A stretch of DNA of 64,000 nucleotides from Filosporella fistucella (Eukaryota; Ascomycota; Leotiomycetes; Helotiales). A program made the position numbers and the translations under genes. Shown here in pieces: positions 22,033 to 33,580 of this stretch. Within the stretch, counting starts at the first letter, position 1, and every line of letters begins with the position of its first letter. Under the pieces are notes generated by a model. The model saw only the letters and a program-made list of their open reading frames with translations. It was not told the DNA's origin and searched no databases. The stretch covers positions 4,340,001-4,404,000 of the forward strand of contig JAQJZZ010000008.1 in the NCBI GenBank assembly GCA_030077755.1. The letters are read 5' to 3'.

Positions 22033-22618
22033 GAGAATGTTTGAGAGATGGTGCAATCAGGAGAGAAATCAATCTGGCCAACAGACGTGGTGGACTGTTC
22101 ACTGAAGCTATACAAGATACACTGCGTGCAGGCTCATCAAAAATATAGTCAAATAAAGAAATAGAAGCATCTTTCTTGAAAAACTTATGGGGCGTAAAGT
22201 CCCAGATGCAGAATTTTGTTGCACGTCGTAAACCAGACCGGAAATCGTGACCGGAAACTGACGCCGGAATCATCACCGGAAAGCACACACCTGCCGGAAA
22301 CGCCGACCGGAAATGATATGCCGGAACTTAGACCAGAATCCTTGGACCGAATTGAAAAATGTATGTCTAATCACATCCTTGTTTCGTGAATATGCCTCTT
22401 AGGCTGAGGAAAAATGCCTCCCTTCGTTCCCCAAATTCTTGGGTGGATTTAAATCGAATTTTGCTCTGCGTCCCCTTCAAGCTAAGTAAAGACCTCACCA
22501 GCCATCATTCTGCTCAAGAAAATGACCCACAGAAATAGCAGTGACCGATTTGATCAATTGAGTGGCTTGCCCTCGAGTTATTATGTCTGAATGATCTTCT
22601 ATTCAATTGCAAGTCCCT
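22033..22618. other. intergenic region holding a CCGGAA array
   Basis: Convergent 3' flanks. The only structure is the array at 22238-22338, listed separately. Confidence 0.5.
22238..22338. repeat. array of seven CCGGAA motifs at about 13-bp spacing
   Basis: CCGGAA starts at 22238, 22251, 22264, 22276, 22294, 22307 and 22321, with a degenerate CCAGAA at 22333. Intervals are 13, 13, 12, 18, 13, 14 and 12 bp. Most copies extend to ACCGGAAA or GCCGGAAA; the spacer sequences differ. It is not part of any supported gene. Confidence 0.75.
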
Positions 22619-23457
22619 TTATCCCCCAGCCTCGTATTTAGGCTTCCCAACCTGCTCATCCATTCTCTTCAACAGGTCCACCAAAAAAGGCAAGAATTTC
22701 TCAGCCTCAACCTCAAATCCTTGATGATGTCCCGGAACCATCAATCTCTCACAGCCCAAGATCTTCGCCTGCTCAATAGTCGTCCTCGCATAAAACGCCT
22801 CCTTACTTCTCTCTCCAGCCATAACCGCGACACTCGTCCCATTCTTTAGAATCTTCCTAAAATCAGGTAGATGAAAAGCTGCTATAGCCTCATTCTCCCA
22901 AAAATTGAGAACATTAGCTGGTCCATTATCCATGGTAGGAGGTACGCTTTCGTCATCGAAACCAACGAAGATCTTTTCGAATTTAGCGCTAGCTTCTTCA
23001 ACTCCTGATGTCTTATATAGTTGGATGCATGAGAGTAGGTACTCGTAGATGGCTGTTGAATCTGGTAGAGGGAGAAAGTAGGGGATTCGTGAGAAATGAG
23101 ATGAGTTGTCATATCTGGGAAATCGATTGCAAATTGGAATGCAATGATGCCCCCTAGACTACTGCCGAAGATGATCGATTCAGTTCGGCCTAGGTCTCTG
23201 ATGATTGCTACAATGTCCCGTGCTTGTTGGGGCAGTGATAGGAGTTTTGGGACTGCCACGACTGAGCTGCTCATTTGACGACGATCAAATGTTAGGCAGG
23301 TGTAATGGTCTGAGAGGAGAGTTATTATAGGGTTATACTGGCGGCCATGGCCGTTGCCGCCGGGAATGAAGGTGATGAGGGGGCCGGACCCTTGATACCA
23401 GTAATGGAGGTTACAGTCTTCGTTCTCGACGGTCTTGTATATGGGATTGAAAGTCAT
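22619..23457 (-). pseudogene. alpha/beta hydrolase, single-base frame break
   Basis: The 5' part (from ATG 23457) has the alpha/beta-hydrolase layout: HYWYQGSGPLITFIPGG with the oxyanion-type loop, CLTFDRRQMS, and the nucleophile elbow GSSLGG. The last conserved part in this frame is HLISHESP. The continuation (FLPLPDSTAIYEYL and so on, then NFWENEAIAAF, GERSKEAFYAR and the His-containing PGHHQGFE) lies in the next frame. The switch is at about 23,071-23,085, near runs of C and T, and one base is missing. The whole span is 839 nt, one short of a 279-residue intronless gene. Either a young pseudogene or a sequencing error; the rest of the frame is undamaged. Confidence 0.8.
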
Positions 23458-24002
23458 ATTGGACGATAAGAATAAAGATTGCGGTATTTAATATTCCAAG
23501 AATTGCTCTTGACTGATGGAGATAATTAGCTTGGTCAATTGCAAGAAAGCCGAAGACTTATGTTCAACTTCAAACTACAAGCGAATGAAGATGAAGAAGC
23601 AGTGGGTGGAGTTTCTGAGTCAGACCGATGGGGGATTACCATATCTTCGAATTGTACCTGCATTCAATGCTGAAGCGGTAAATCTAATTGGTCAGCGTCA
23701 CGACGTGCTTGATGATGATATCGTCTCCAATCAACGAGAATCAAAAACTCGATTGGATTAAATTTCAGTGCTTGTGAAGAATTTCTTGCCATCATAATAA
23801 GTAATGAAAACTTAGACTATTCATAAATTTGGTCAATATTGCCCTTTCATGAATAACTATTATTTAGTCTGGAAATGCTACACTTCATACCATAGAAGAA
23901 AAGAGGAGAATCCCTTACGCCAAGAGATGTATTTGCTTTGGGCCACCAACTCCAGATTCCATGCATATATATGGACCAGAACTCAAACCAATCTTTCCAA
24001 AA
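23458..24002. other. intergenic region, no gene seen
   Basis: AT-rich in the second half. The open frames at 23516-23761 and 23849-24145 lack domains, and the second is antisense to the downstream gene. Confidence 0.45.
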
Positions 24003-24967
24003 TCAAAGCATGCCAAATGCCACAAGAACAGCACCCAACACAACTCCCACACCCGCACTTTTCGCAACCCCTCCACCTCCCTGTAAAGCACCAGTCGTCG
24101 TCGGAGCAGTGCTCGTTGAGCTTTGCGTCGGCGTCACAACAGTGACATCTGTGACAACAGCTTCAGTTGGCAGAACCCAGTTACAAGTCACACTCTCAGG
24201 ACAGGGAGTAGGTCCGTTAGTTGAAGTCCAACGTGTGCTTTGGCCTGTACATCTTGTGCTCTTAGGACACGTTTTGATGGTTTGAGTGCCGCCTGGGAGG
24301 TAACATGTACATGTTGGACGAGCAGAGCATTGAAATGGACCGTTGGTGCCAATCCAACTGGTTATTTGTCCGGTGCAGTGGACTTTGTGTGGACATGTGG
24401 TGAGGGTCGTTATTGACGTTACAGTGATTGTAGTCATTCCTAAAGCGTAGTTAGTCATGAGAGCTGTAGAATGAGAGGGGAGATCTAGAATTGCCTCAAC
24501 TTACCTGTTGGTTCTGTAGAAGAATCAACCGTGGTTGAAGAATTGGTCCATAGCGATGAGGTTGAAGAGATTGTCGAAGAAGTTCCAGAGGATACCGAGC
24601 TTTCTGAAGAAGTAATTGTAGAAGTGGGTGTGACTGTGGGACACGATGCAGTGACAGTGAAATAAGCTGTGTGACAGCCATTGTCACAGGTCTTCAGACA
24701 GTTCGTAACAGTACCTATTGATGCGCAACCGCAGCTCTGAGTGACCGTCTCTATACCATAGCAGATAGCTGTTGTACAAGTCGTGCCTGAAGGCTCAGCA
24801 CATGGACTACCCTTTGACTTGGTAATCGATACACATGTGTTTGATGGCATTACATCTGGGGGTGTAGTAGAAGCCGGATCAGTGCCAGTGATGGTTAAAT
24901 CCTGAGCAAGGGTAATGATAGGGGTCACGAGAGTGACCCCAAGAAGAGCGAATGTAGTGTATCTCAT
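24003..24967 (-). CDS. Cys- and Thr-rich GPI-type cell-surface protein
   Basis: Exons 24967-24505 and 24439-24003 flank a GTAAGT...CTAAC...TTTAG intron, giving 299 residues. ATG 24967 was chosen over the frame's earlier extent because it puts the signal peptide (MRYTTFALLGVTLVTPIITLA) first. The mature protein has about twenty cysteines in three modules. One is CVSITKSKGSPC...CGCASIGTVTNC...CDNGC. Two tandem related units follow (CPHKVHCTGQ...CSARPTCTC and CPKSTRCTGQ...CPESVTC). They are separated by a Ser/Thr stalk. The C-terminus (GVAKSAGVGVVLGAVLVAFGML) is a GPI signal. Function unknown; the layout suggests a wall protein. Confidence 0.78.
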
Positions 24968-25865
24968 TTGTATTTGAATTGATGAAGTGTCGTTTTTGGG
25001 AAAGTGAGAAATTAAAGGAAGTGAAGAGTGGAAGATCACTGAGTGTTAAGTACCCACGTGTTGGCGAGGGCTTGTGATACCGATCTGATGTGCCTCGCTT
25101 TAAACATCCTGATCAGCTCCAGATAGGTATAGTAAGGGTTCTATCAAATTATCTGCTGCAAGCTCGTATCCAAGAAAAGGATCAACACATGATATACCTC
25201 CATTTCGAGAAGTCCTGTGTCATGGAAACACTGATTTAGAACTGAGAGTGATTGGGACCGACATCGCCGTACAAAAAGCCGGGGACTCTATGGAGATTCA
25301 ATTCAATACGGGGAGCTGAGGAGAAGCCGTTTGGGATCTTCAGACGAACTTACGAGCATCACCTGAATTGTGGATGCCAGCAGAATGGCTTCGGGGAAAA
25401 GCGTGCGTTATGCATAAGTTTAGCGGTACTGATCAAAGTGTGGTAGCCAATGAAAATTCCATATATCTTTGCTTCTCGAACCCATCAGCTGCTGAAGTCG
25501 GGTCAGACCACCTGCATGCCACAAAATTTTGACTTCCATCACGTGACGAGCAGCTAGCCCGAATTGCTTCTATCCCTGAGGACCTGTGTAAACTTGGAGG
25601 TGAGAGCATGGACTGACCTCCAACGAGGAAGATGAAAGGCTAAAGATAAGGGTTGAGCCTTGATGCTAATCAAATTTTGATGACTTCAATGTTGTTCCGT
25701 ATTGCAGAGTTGTCAAACCGATGAATTTAAAGTAAAGATTGAGGTTGAAATTAAAAGAAAAGACCTCAGATGTGTGACAGATACCTTGAAATTGCTAATA
25801 ATCACGAATTCAACGATTCAATAAATTGCGGACCTGGTATATAACGCCATCGAACCCCTATCAAA
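24968..25865. other. intergenic region with two E-boxes
   Basis: CACGTG occurs at 25055-25060 and, within TCACGTGA, at 25539-25546. No gene is supported. Confidence 0.45.
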
Positions 25866-26567
25866 TCATCCACTCCCACCGCCATGCGACCACGATCCCT
25901 TTCTCACAAACTCCTGCATCGCAAGCGCGCTCATCAATACAATAGCATCCCACTCCTGACCTCCATGGTCTTTCAGAATCTCGAACCTCCCGCGAATACC
26001 ATCACCCATATATCCAGATTTCAATTTCCCAGGATTCATCACAAATCTCGCCCAGACTTCTCCACTATCGTTGTCCACCAACTTTAAATGCTCAGTAAAC
26101 GCCCCTTTCATCATCATCCTATATGGACTGTTACTCTTTTCCTCGTTCGTAACGTCTTTGGTCCCTTTCCAGGTCAAAGTCTTCCTGCCGATTACTCCAT
26201 CGACTCCATTGCTTGAACCTTCCGTTGCATCTGGGAGAGTTACTTTGAAATTGTAGTTGGTGTATGTCAAGAGGTATGTCTTATACATCTTCTCCCAAGC
26301 ACATGACTGGGAATTTGGGTCGCCAAAGCAAACTTTCAAATTCCACGTCACAAATGAAAGACGAGAAGCGCCGACGACGGGTCCCTCGTTGCTAGAGCCG
26401 AGGTGAAGGGTTTGACTGTAGAGATTATGTTTGGAGGTGACGAGAGGAACGTCGAGGGTATACAGGACTTCTTTCGAGTCTGCCGAGATGATATGTGCTG
26501 CTCTTGAAAAGCCATGGTTCTTGACGAGGAATTCCCTGAGGGGAGGGGTGTGATTTTGTTTTGCCAT
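25866..26567 (-). CDS. tubby C-terminal/LURP-one-like protein
   Basis: A 233-residue intronless frame starts at ATG 26567. The order of strand-forming segments (VLYTLDVPL, GASRLSFVTWNLKVCFG, KTLTWKGTKD, EHLKLVDNDSGEVWARFV, RGRFEIL) and the ending EWDAIVLMSALAMQEFVRKG resembles small fungal proteins with the tubby/LURP-one beta-barrel fold closed by a C-terminal hydrophobic helix. That assignment rests on pattern memory rather than a diagnostic motif. Members of this fold bind membrane lipids in some eukaryotes; activity here is unknown. There is no signal peptide. Confidence 0.6.
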   Translation of the reverse strand: MAKQNHTPPLREFLVKNHGFSRAAHIISADSKEVLYTLDVPLVTSKHNLYSQTLHLGSSNEGPVVGASRLSFVTWNLKVCFGDPNSQSCAWEKMYKTYLLTYTNYNFKVTLPDATEGSSNGVDGVIGRKTLTWKGTKDVTNEEKSNSPYRMMMKGAFTEHLKLVDNDSGEVWARFVMNPGKLKSGYMGDGIRGRFEILKDHGGQEWDAIVLMSALAMQEFVRKGSWSHGGGSG

Positions 26568-27285
26568 TCCGTATCGCGTTGTTATTTCAGTCCGGCGAAG
26601 TTGTATCTGATCGGAAATGAAGTCTTACGCTCAGAGATAATTGAAGTAATTTCATTCAGTCTGCAACTTCGATTATATACTGTGAAGCCAAGCGCAGCTG
26701 CAAGCATGACATCAGATGAGCCTTGCCGTGCAAAAACGATCAGCCCGTCGGATTCCAATTTAAGGCTGAAGGCTTGGCAGCATAAATTATGGACCAGTCC
26801 TGCCTTGCGGCGCAATCCTTTGCCAAAGATGAAGAATAAGTTAAGTGGTTGGTCCAACGTCACATTTGCTTATTTCAGAATTACCCGACATTTTGCAAAT
26901 ACGCGTATCCGAAAAAGGGGGCAGTGCAGCCGAGGAAGTGGCTCATATAAAAGCGCAAGAACGATTTCTTCTGTTTAGATCAAGCGCATTCACAATAAAA
27001 AAAGTCCGCGTACTTCAAATACACGTTTCTTCGGAGAGTCTGATGCTTTCGAAAAACGCTGACGCCGAAAGGTTGTCCGCAAACAATGAGAACGGAATTT
27101 GAGTAGCATCACGTGACTCTGCGCCTGTAAGTAGGTACTGTACCCCCTAATATTTGGCGAGCAAGCCCCGAACCGGGGTTCCAGGTGAAGCTTAAACCCC
27201 ACTAAAAATGTACCCCTCATTACATCTTTCTTATCTCTATCAAACCTCTCACCTCGTAATTCAACATCAAGACCGCGATTTAACA
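26568..27285. promoter_or_regulatory. divergent intergenic region with TCACGTGA
   Basis: The region separates the tubby-like gene (minus) and a 2EXR gene (plus). A perfect TCACGTGA lies at 27109-27116, about 170 nt before the 2EXR ATG. Nothing coding is supported. Confidence 0.4.
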
Positions 27286-27849
27286 ATGGAGACATTCACA
27301 CTCTTCTCACTTCTACCTACTGAGCTCCGTCTCAAGATCTGGAGCTTCTCTCTTCCTCAGACTCCATCGTTGCTACCGCGCACCGCCGGATCCACGAACA
27401 ACGCGCTGCTCTGCACTTGCCGCGAATCTCGTCTCGTCCACCACGAAACCCTTTCTCGCCTCTTCACACCGAAAGCTCAATCTCTATTCTCACATCTGAT
27501 TTCTCTCTACGCCCATCGCAGACTAGATGATACTTTGTACATCGACGATGTGAATATACTGAGGATTGATTTAAAGGAATGGATATGTGATGAGGGGAGG
27601 AGGAAAATCAAGGGATTAGCCATAGCGGACGAGGTTTGGAGACTCAGAGGACCGGTGAGAGGAGATGCGGTGCTTGAGGCGAGGGGAGACGCGAGGTTCA
27701 TGATGCTTCATCCTGGCATTGGTCTTGGAGGTCTGGAGGTGATGACTTTGGCAGGCTGTTATGAGCATGGAGAAAGGGATGGCAAATGGTGGAAAGGGGC
27801 TAGAAAACCGGAAGCTGTTAGTGTGTGGAGAGAAATTCGTGGAGGATAA
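27286..27849 (+). CDS. 2EXR domain protein, possibly frame-broken at its 3' end
   Basis: ATG 27286 starts METFTLFSLLPTELRLKIWSFSLP, the hallmark opening of the fungal 2EXR (F-box-like) family. NNALLCTCRESRLVHHETL follows, where the family has a conserved CRESR. The open frame stops at 27847-27849 after 187 residues. A neighbouring frame stays open to 27967 and reads as protein (EKFVEDKGVVKDVRHVFDTL...GWVEPELRF). A one-base break around 27,830 may therefore have shortened the gene; the family is usually longer. The function of 2EXR proteins is unknown, and they are expanded in many Leotiomycetes and other Pezizomycotina. Confidence 0.7.
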   Translation: METFTLFSLLPTELRLKIWSFSLPQTPSLLPRTAGSTNNALLCTCRESRLVHHETLSRLFTPKAQSLFSHLISLYAHRRLDDTLYIDDVNILRIDLKEWICDEGRRKIKGLAIADEVWRLRGPVRGDAVLEARGDARFMMLHPGIGLGGLEVMTLAGCYEHGERDGKWWKGARKPEAVSVWREIRGG

Positions 27850-28801
27850 AGGGGTTGTGAAAGACGTGAGGCATGTTTTCGATACGTTGAATAATCTCAA
27901 CCGGTTGGGACTATACTATGGTTGGGTTGAGCCAGAGCTGAGGTTTGCAGTCATTGGCTATTCATAAAGTCTCACTGCCGTAACCCATATCCGGAGTAAT
28001 GGGACGCGTATCTACGAATGGGCGCACGCTGAGGGTCATGTTGGCGTTGGTGGTGTTGTGAGTATACATTTTGCGCTTCAAGAGCTGGTCATTCTTAGAT
28101 GATATCATTGCTTTTATTTCACTGTAGAAGGGACTCTCCATAACGACTCGACTCTGTATGACTGATGGCACCTTACGTCTGCATGTATGATCTGCTGCAA
28201 TATAAAAATTAATAAAAGAGGAAATTCCTCTATCTTCACGAGTCGCTTACTAAAAGGGGGTATCTGGGCGGATCCATACTAAGTCTGTAACAACCCTTTC
28301 AGCTATCTCTATGTCCATCAACGACAAATACGAAGGCTTTAAATTCAATCCTGAGCCGAAATCTCCCTAAATCTGGTACTTGTGCAACATGCTATGCAAC
28401 AATGATGAAGCACGTGATATAGAATTTTATGAGCTGCCAGAGAAGGCTCAAATCAGCAAAACATATGAGGAAACCAAAGCTTTAAATCGCGATCTCACAT
28501 ACAAGTTTCGTTTGTTTACTTTTTTGCTACCTCCAGCTGAGGATTTCTTGCACCAATCTTGACGTAAAATCAGCTGATAAACGGTTAAATGGTCTCTACC
28601 CCTCATTCTAAACTCCGTCCATTTCGAAGACCAAAATACTTCTTCTTTCTTTGCCAAGAACGGATACCAAAACGTGGCGTGCATGTATTAGGCTGCAATA
28701 GATCCATATAGAACCTTATCAATATCAACAAATCCGATCAACGCAACGCCTCTGAATCTACCCCTCTCTTCTAGCCCAGGCAAAGTCCTCTTCGCAGCAA
28801 C
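27850..28801. other. intergenic region
   Basis: The first 118 nt may be the shifted continuation of the 2EXR gene. The rest holds no supported gene; one CACGTG occurs at 28411-28416. Confidence 0.4.
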
Positions 28802-29785
28802 ATGGTACCACCCCTCATTACCCTAGAAGAACATTTCTTCTCCCAAGCATGTCTCGAGTCCTTCTCAGAAAAGTACTCAGAACAACTAAAACATCTCCCC
28901 AATCTCTCCGCAAAACTTGAGGATCTAGGGGAAATACGAGTAAAGGATATGAATGCAGGGAAAGTCTCTCTGCAGGTGATATCTCATGGGCCAGGAACTC
29001 TTTCGCCGACTCGGTGCAGAGCAGCGAATGAACAGCTTGCTGCTGCTGTTGCGAACAATGCAAGTCGATTTGCAGGGTTTGCGGTACTGCCTATGAAGGA
29101 ACCGAGGAGTGCTGCGGAAGAGCTGAAGAGGTGTGTTTCGAAATTTGGGTTTGCGGGGGCGTTGATAGATAATCATGTTGATGGGAAGTTCTATGATGGG
29201 GAAGAGTATCATGTCATGTTTCAAGCGGCGCAAGAGCTGGACGTACCTATTTATCTTCATCCTACGTGGCCATCAGATGATCTGGCGTCTCATTACCAGG
29301 GAAATTTCACTTTGGGAGCAGCAGCGAGCATTGGTGCTTCGGGATTCGGATGGCATTCTGAGACAGCTATCCATGTTTTACGGCTCTTTGCAGCTGGCGT
29401 CTTCGACAAGTTCCCTAGGCTAAAAATCATCATTGGTCATTTCGGAGAAATGCTACCTTTCATGCTACAACGAGTCTGCGATTTGTCTATCCGATGGGGC
29501 GAGAGAAAGAGACTTTTCAGGCAGGTTTGGGATGAGAATATTTGGATTACTACAAGTGGGGTGTGGTCGCTTGACCCAATGGCTTGTATTTTGAGGAACA
29601 CGAAGATTGAGAGGATATTGTATAGTGTTGACTACCCTTTTGCGAGGAATGAGAAGGGATTGAGTTGGATGGAGGAGTTGCAGGCGAGTGGGATGGTTAC
29701 AGGAGAGGATTTGGAGAAGATTGCTTATAGGAATGCTGAGAGATTATTAGGGGTTAAGGTCACTAATGTAGAGGCAAAAGACTGA
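28802..29785 (+). CDS. amidohydrolase-2 family protein, 2,3-dihydroxybenzoate/resorcylate decarboxylase-like
   Basis: A 327-residue intronless frame. It has the metal-binding TIM-barrel signatures of the ACMSD/amidohydrolase-2 family. The N-terminal TLEEHFF supplies Glu/His at about 9-11. YLHPTWP has a His at about 153, and IIGHFGEMLPF has a His at about 213. YSVDYPF supplies the Asp at about 277. Members with this set (dihydroxybenzoate, gamma-resorcylate and 5-carboxyvanillate decarboxylases) remove CO2 from hydroxylated aromatic acids without a cofactor other than a divalent metal. The substrate cannot be told from sequence alone. There is no signal peptide, so it is probably cytosolic. 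The neighbours are not aromatic-pathway genes. Confidence 0.88.
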   Translation: MVPPLITLEEHFFSQACLESFSEKYSEQLKHLPNLSAKLEDLGEIRVKDMNAGKVSLQVISHGPGTLSPTRCRAANEQLAAAVANNASRFAGFAVLPMKEPRSAAEELKRCVSKFGFAGALIDNHVDGKFYDGEEYHVMFQAAQELDVPIYLHPTWPSDDLASHYQGNFTLGAAASIGASGFGWHSETAIHVLRLFAAGVFDKFPRLKIIIGHFGEMLPFMLQRVCDLSIRWGERKRLFRQVWDENIWITTSGVWSLDPMACILRNTKIERILYSVDYPFARNEKGLSWMEELQASGMVTGEDLEKIAYRNAERLLGVKVTNVEAKD

Positions 29786-30741
29786 CGCGATTACGTTGGT
29801 TCTTTTTTTTTATATAAAATTTGCATTGTTTTCTACAAGTTGCCTCCTATGTCTTGCTGGACGCATCTGTTTCCGAAATGACTCAGCCGTAGCTTGGCAT
29901 TCGAGGTTGAAGCACTCTCTTTCTCAAAAGTTCAATTCTCAACACTTTCAATTGGTCCTCTTCTATGGTCTTGAAACGGCAAAGTAGCATCCATCCGGTA
30001 TTTCATTCTGCAGTTTGTCATTGCCCCGTCTCCACCTATCACTTTTACCCTCGTTCGGCACAAGGAGTCAGCTTGACAGTTGAAATATAATTGACGAACA
30101 AGAACACACAATTCTACCACTGCATTCACTCTAAAAAATTACCTTAATTGCAAAGGAACTTAACTTGCTATGGCTTGAGCTGAATTCATATCTCCTTCAC
30201 ATAAGAAATATTGAATGTTTTCGAATTGTAAGCGTTTATTTAATGTCGCTTTTAAGCCAGAGAATACCCTTGTGTCAAAATTGCAACCAAAGATTCGACA
30301 CTCAAATGACTGCAGAAATTCATCTTCATGTTATGTTCTACTACGTACTATTATGACGCTCAGGAGACTTCTTGGCTCACAGCTAAGGGCAGACACATAG
30401 TTCACATCACATAAAGCTTTTAATTCAAAGGGAAATTCTTTTCACCAAGTGAAACTGCTAGCTCCGGATTCAAGTCATCCCTGATATTTTCTATGTCATG
30501 ACGAATCAACACAACTCCTTAATCAGAGGTCCCCACTTTCTGTAGCTGCCTAGAAATCCCCAATCGTTTGACAGTTTTCAAAAAGCTTGGCACCTCATAG
30601 ACCTGACTTGACAATGAAATGAAAGCAATCCCACAGTTGATGGCCACCTTTCTGATGCCTCAAAAGACTTCATAGTCTCCAACTGTTCTCTCTCTCATCC
30701 TCTGCATTTCCCATTGTTCCACTGTCTAGGCAGGCTATCAT
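29786..30741. other. intergenic region, no gene seen
   Basis: A T-run and TATATAAAA at about 29,800-29,818 are close behind the amidohydrolase stop. The remaining short frames have no supporting features. Confidence 0.45.
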
Positions 30742-31517
30742 CTAGAACGGCAGATATGCGAGTAAATTGTTGTTGGTTTGAAGGTCGTGTTGCACCTTGT
30801 CCAATTCCTCAGCCAATCGGTCTTCCTTTGCATAAAGCCATGCCATGCGTGCCTCAACCTCTCTCCTCAGTCTACCCGGGGGACTGTATTTCAAATTTTC
30901 GGCTAGACATTGAGTCCAAAGACGATAACCATATGGCATCCAGCTCGTAAGTCGTTCAGCCAATCTTGGTCCACTTTCACTCAAAGTGATGTCGTGGCTA
31001 TCGTTGTCGATAGTAGCGAGATGGACCTTGCCATGCGAGATGTAATGAACTTGGTAGAATCGACCACATGTGAGGCCAAGGCAGACCGAGTTTACTGGTG
31101 TAAGGTAGTGGAAGATATGGTAGATAAGCTCTGAAGAAAGCGCATTAATGGAGGCGGGTGGAGCCGAACCTATTATAAAATGTTAGACAGTAATTATGTT
31201 TGCGGGGAAGCTTAGTAGAAGACATACCACCGCCCGAATCATTGGCAGCTCGTACGATGGTTGCAGTAGCATTGACGGACTGACAATGGCGGCCATTGAT
31301 GGCGCTGTCTTTGGAAGAACAAGTAGCAAGAGAGTCCGGTGTTTGATTTGCTATTGCAAGAAAATATCTTAGTAAAGAGTGCGCAATACATTATGCAACG
31401 ATGCTCGTACTTACCAGAGCTAGACTGGCTTGTCACTTGTGGTAGCTCCGCAATTGCTTTGTCCACCTCGACCTGGCTACCCAGCTCGCTGACACCTTGG
31501 AAAGCAATCTCTGCCAT
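30742..31517 (-). CDS. F-box-like protein
   Basis: Three exons (31517-31415, 31350-31228, 31169-30742) join to 217 residues. Introns begin GTAAGT and GTATGT and end CAATAG and AATAG. After a Ser/Gln-rich N-terminus, residues from about 77 onward read INALSSELIYHIFHYLTPVNSVCLGLTCGRFYQV, a typical F-box-type helical start (LP/LS-x-E-L-x-x-x-I-x-x-x-L) followed by the conserved LGLTC. The C-terminal part is charged and helical with no leucine-rich or WD repeats. F-box proteins recruit substrates to SCF ubiquitin ligases; whether this short one does is unknown. It is head-to-head with the Lys-rich gene at 31790. Confidence 0.8.
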
Positions 31518-31789
31518 GATACCCTCACCCTACCTGACAGGTGGAAATGATACGCGTGTATTGGGTGTGAACGTAATGCTAAAGCGATAGAAATCCTGAA
31601 GGATCGCGGGAGAAAGCACCTCGTATGCCAATTTTGAATTTGGACGCCTACGTGAGCCCTTCTATCTGCTCTTGTCTCGAATTTCAATTTCGGAACTCAG
31701 AGTAAATTGGAAGCCTCAAGGCGGCAAACAAACTTAGCCAACCAATTTCCACGTGAATCCATGAACTACTTGCGCTAACAAAGGGTGAC
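31518..31789. promoter_or_regulatory. short shared promoter between F-box and Lys-rich genes
   Basis: Only 272 nt separate the two divergent start codons. A CACGTG E-box lies at 31750-31755, close to the Lys-rich gene. Confidence 0.4.
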
Positions 31790-32312
31790 ATGAATAGGAT
31801 CGCGAGCCAGCGCATCAACTATCTCACCCTTTCAGACCACACTACACCTGAGAAATTTCCCGAAAGCTCTCCAAATCCAACTAATCCAGCGGAATCTGTC
31901 TCTAACGGTTCTAAAAGGGCTCTGTTTACCATAATGGACATCCCATTCCCACACATTGGTCTCTCTCGCGACTGCGAAGAAAACCGAATTCTGCGTAAGT
32001 TATACGCCTCTTTATATGACTGCAACAATTACTGATATATCTATAGGGCGCTACGGAGATCAACTGCTGATCACAGCTAGATGGGACCAGCGTGCACGCG
32101 ATAAGATCACAATGTGGATGGAAAGACGTACTGCGCGAACCTTCGTGGCGATTGAATACCAACAAAAGCAGATGGAGAAGCTTGTCAAGCAACAACATCG
32201 TTCCGAGAAGAAGATGAAGAAAAAGGAGCAAAAAGCAGAGAAGAAGGCAAAGAAGCAAGAAAAGAAGGCTGCCAAGAAGAAACACGACCAGGACACACGT
32301 CAGGGAAATTGA
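31790..32312 (+). CDS. hypothetical protein with Lys-rich coiled-coil C-terminus
   Basis: Exons 31790-31994 and 32047-32312 join across a GTAAGT...TACTGAT...CTATAG intron to 156 residues (ENRILR|RYGDQLL). The N-terminal half is polar and Pro/Ser-rich. The C-terminal half is helical and very basic (KKMKKKEQKAEKKAKKQEKKAAKKK), which suggests a coiled coil and nuclear or RNA/ribosome-associated location. No domain is recognised. Clean splicing in frame supports it as a real gene. Confidence 0.65.
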
Positions 32313-33580
32313 GTTCAAGCTAACCAGGGACCTCGACAGAATTTATCTGGAGGACTTGGCGTATACTTCATGAGTGTTGCCTTTGCTTCATTGCGGAAGC
32401 CGACTGGGATAGAGAATTAGTCGTTTAATATCCTGTGGTGCGGAAGATTTCAAACACAGGGGAAAACTCCACAGCCCTCTTCACAAGCAATATCGCACTA
32501 TAGGATGAAGAGAATAGAAATGACCTCTTCCAAATGCCGCTCACTTCAAATACCAAGTGTTGTCATCAATTTTTTATATGCTCTACAATTTATGTCATTC
32601 TACTGTCAATTTATAAAATGAGGAGTTTGGTCGAGGTGAGAGGAGGGTGCCGGTTCTGAGCATAAACTTACTCGTCTCGTTGAACATGTGGTAGGTAATA
32701 GACAGAAAATTTCTGGGTCTGGGTCCACCTATGATGATGACAGTACTGGCAGCAGAGTTCTTACAGAAATTTTTCAGTTTCTGGACCCTCAACAAACATG
32801 TTACTAAATATTTGAACTCAAGTCTTGTGTTGAAACATGACTGATCTTAGCCACTCTGTAATTCCGAATCAAAGAACAATTTCGACTTGCTTCAATGAAT
32901 GTGCTGCTCAAGGATAACTCACTGTCTCACAACCATGGCTTCTAGCTGTATTACTTTTCTGGGCAGCAAATTGGGGTTTAGGCTGGAAACACTCGAGAAA
33001 CGCTATGAACGCCAATTTTGTTCTTTTTCCTGTGTTATACAGAGCCTGATTAGACAGCATAAAATAAGGACTCTAAGGTTATGAAGCTGAGTAGAGATCT
33101 CCAAATCATTACGGGCATCGATCAAGAGTGGTTGACCAGGGTTGCGTGACTACTACTGCTCAACTAAGTTCCACGGAAATTATAAGTCTGTTTAATTGCT
33201 TATTGAACAAAAGTTGCACGTCCAAAGTATTCTTAACACTCAAACTACTTTTAAATAAGATTAATTTTCAATGTGTTGTATCTTAAGAGTCCGGTACACT
33301 CTCCAAGATGTCTGTCTGTCTGCGTTTGGAAGGAGCAAACGACTTCACAGCTCTTTAAGCGAACCTACTTTTAGCCCCAACATTGCACGCTTTAACCATC
33401 CTCCTATTTCAACATTTCAAACCTCACTTCCATCAAGGTATCCTGTCACATCATTAAGAGAATACCTCTGTTGGTAGTGTCTCATCTTCTTTTTCTCCTC
33501 GGATACAATCGCTGACTCCATTGTGTTCCGTTCCGTTCCGTTTCTTGCCTACCTCCACCATCAAACAGCAAATCGTCAAC
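32313..33580. other. intergenic region, no gene seen
   Basis: More than 1.2 kb with only short frames. A CT-rich stretch before 33,581, with a repeated TTCCG (33,528-33,542), looks like a normal core promoter and 5' leader of the MYND gene. Confidence 0.45.
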
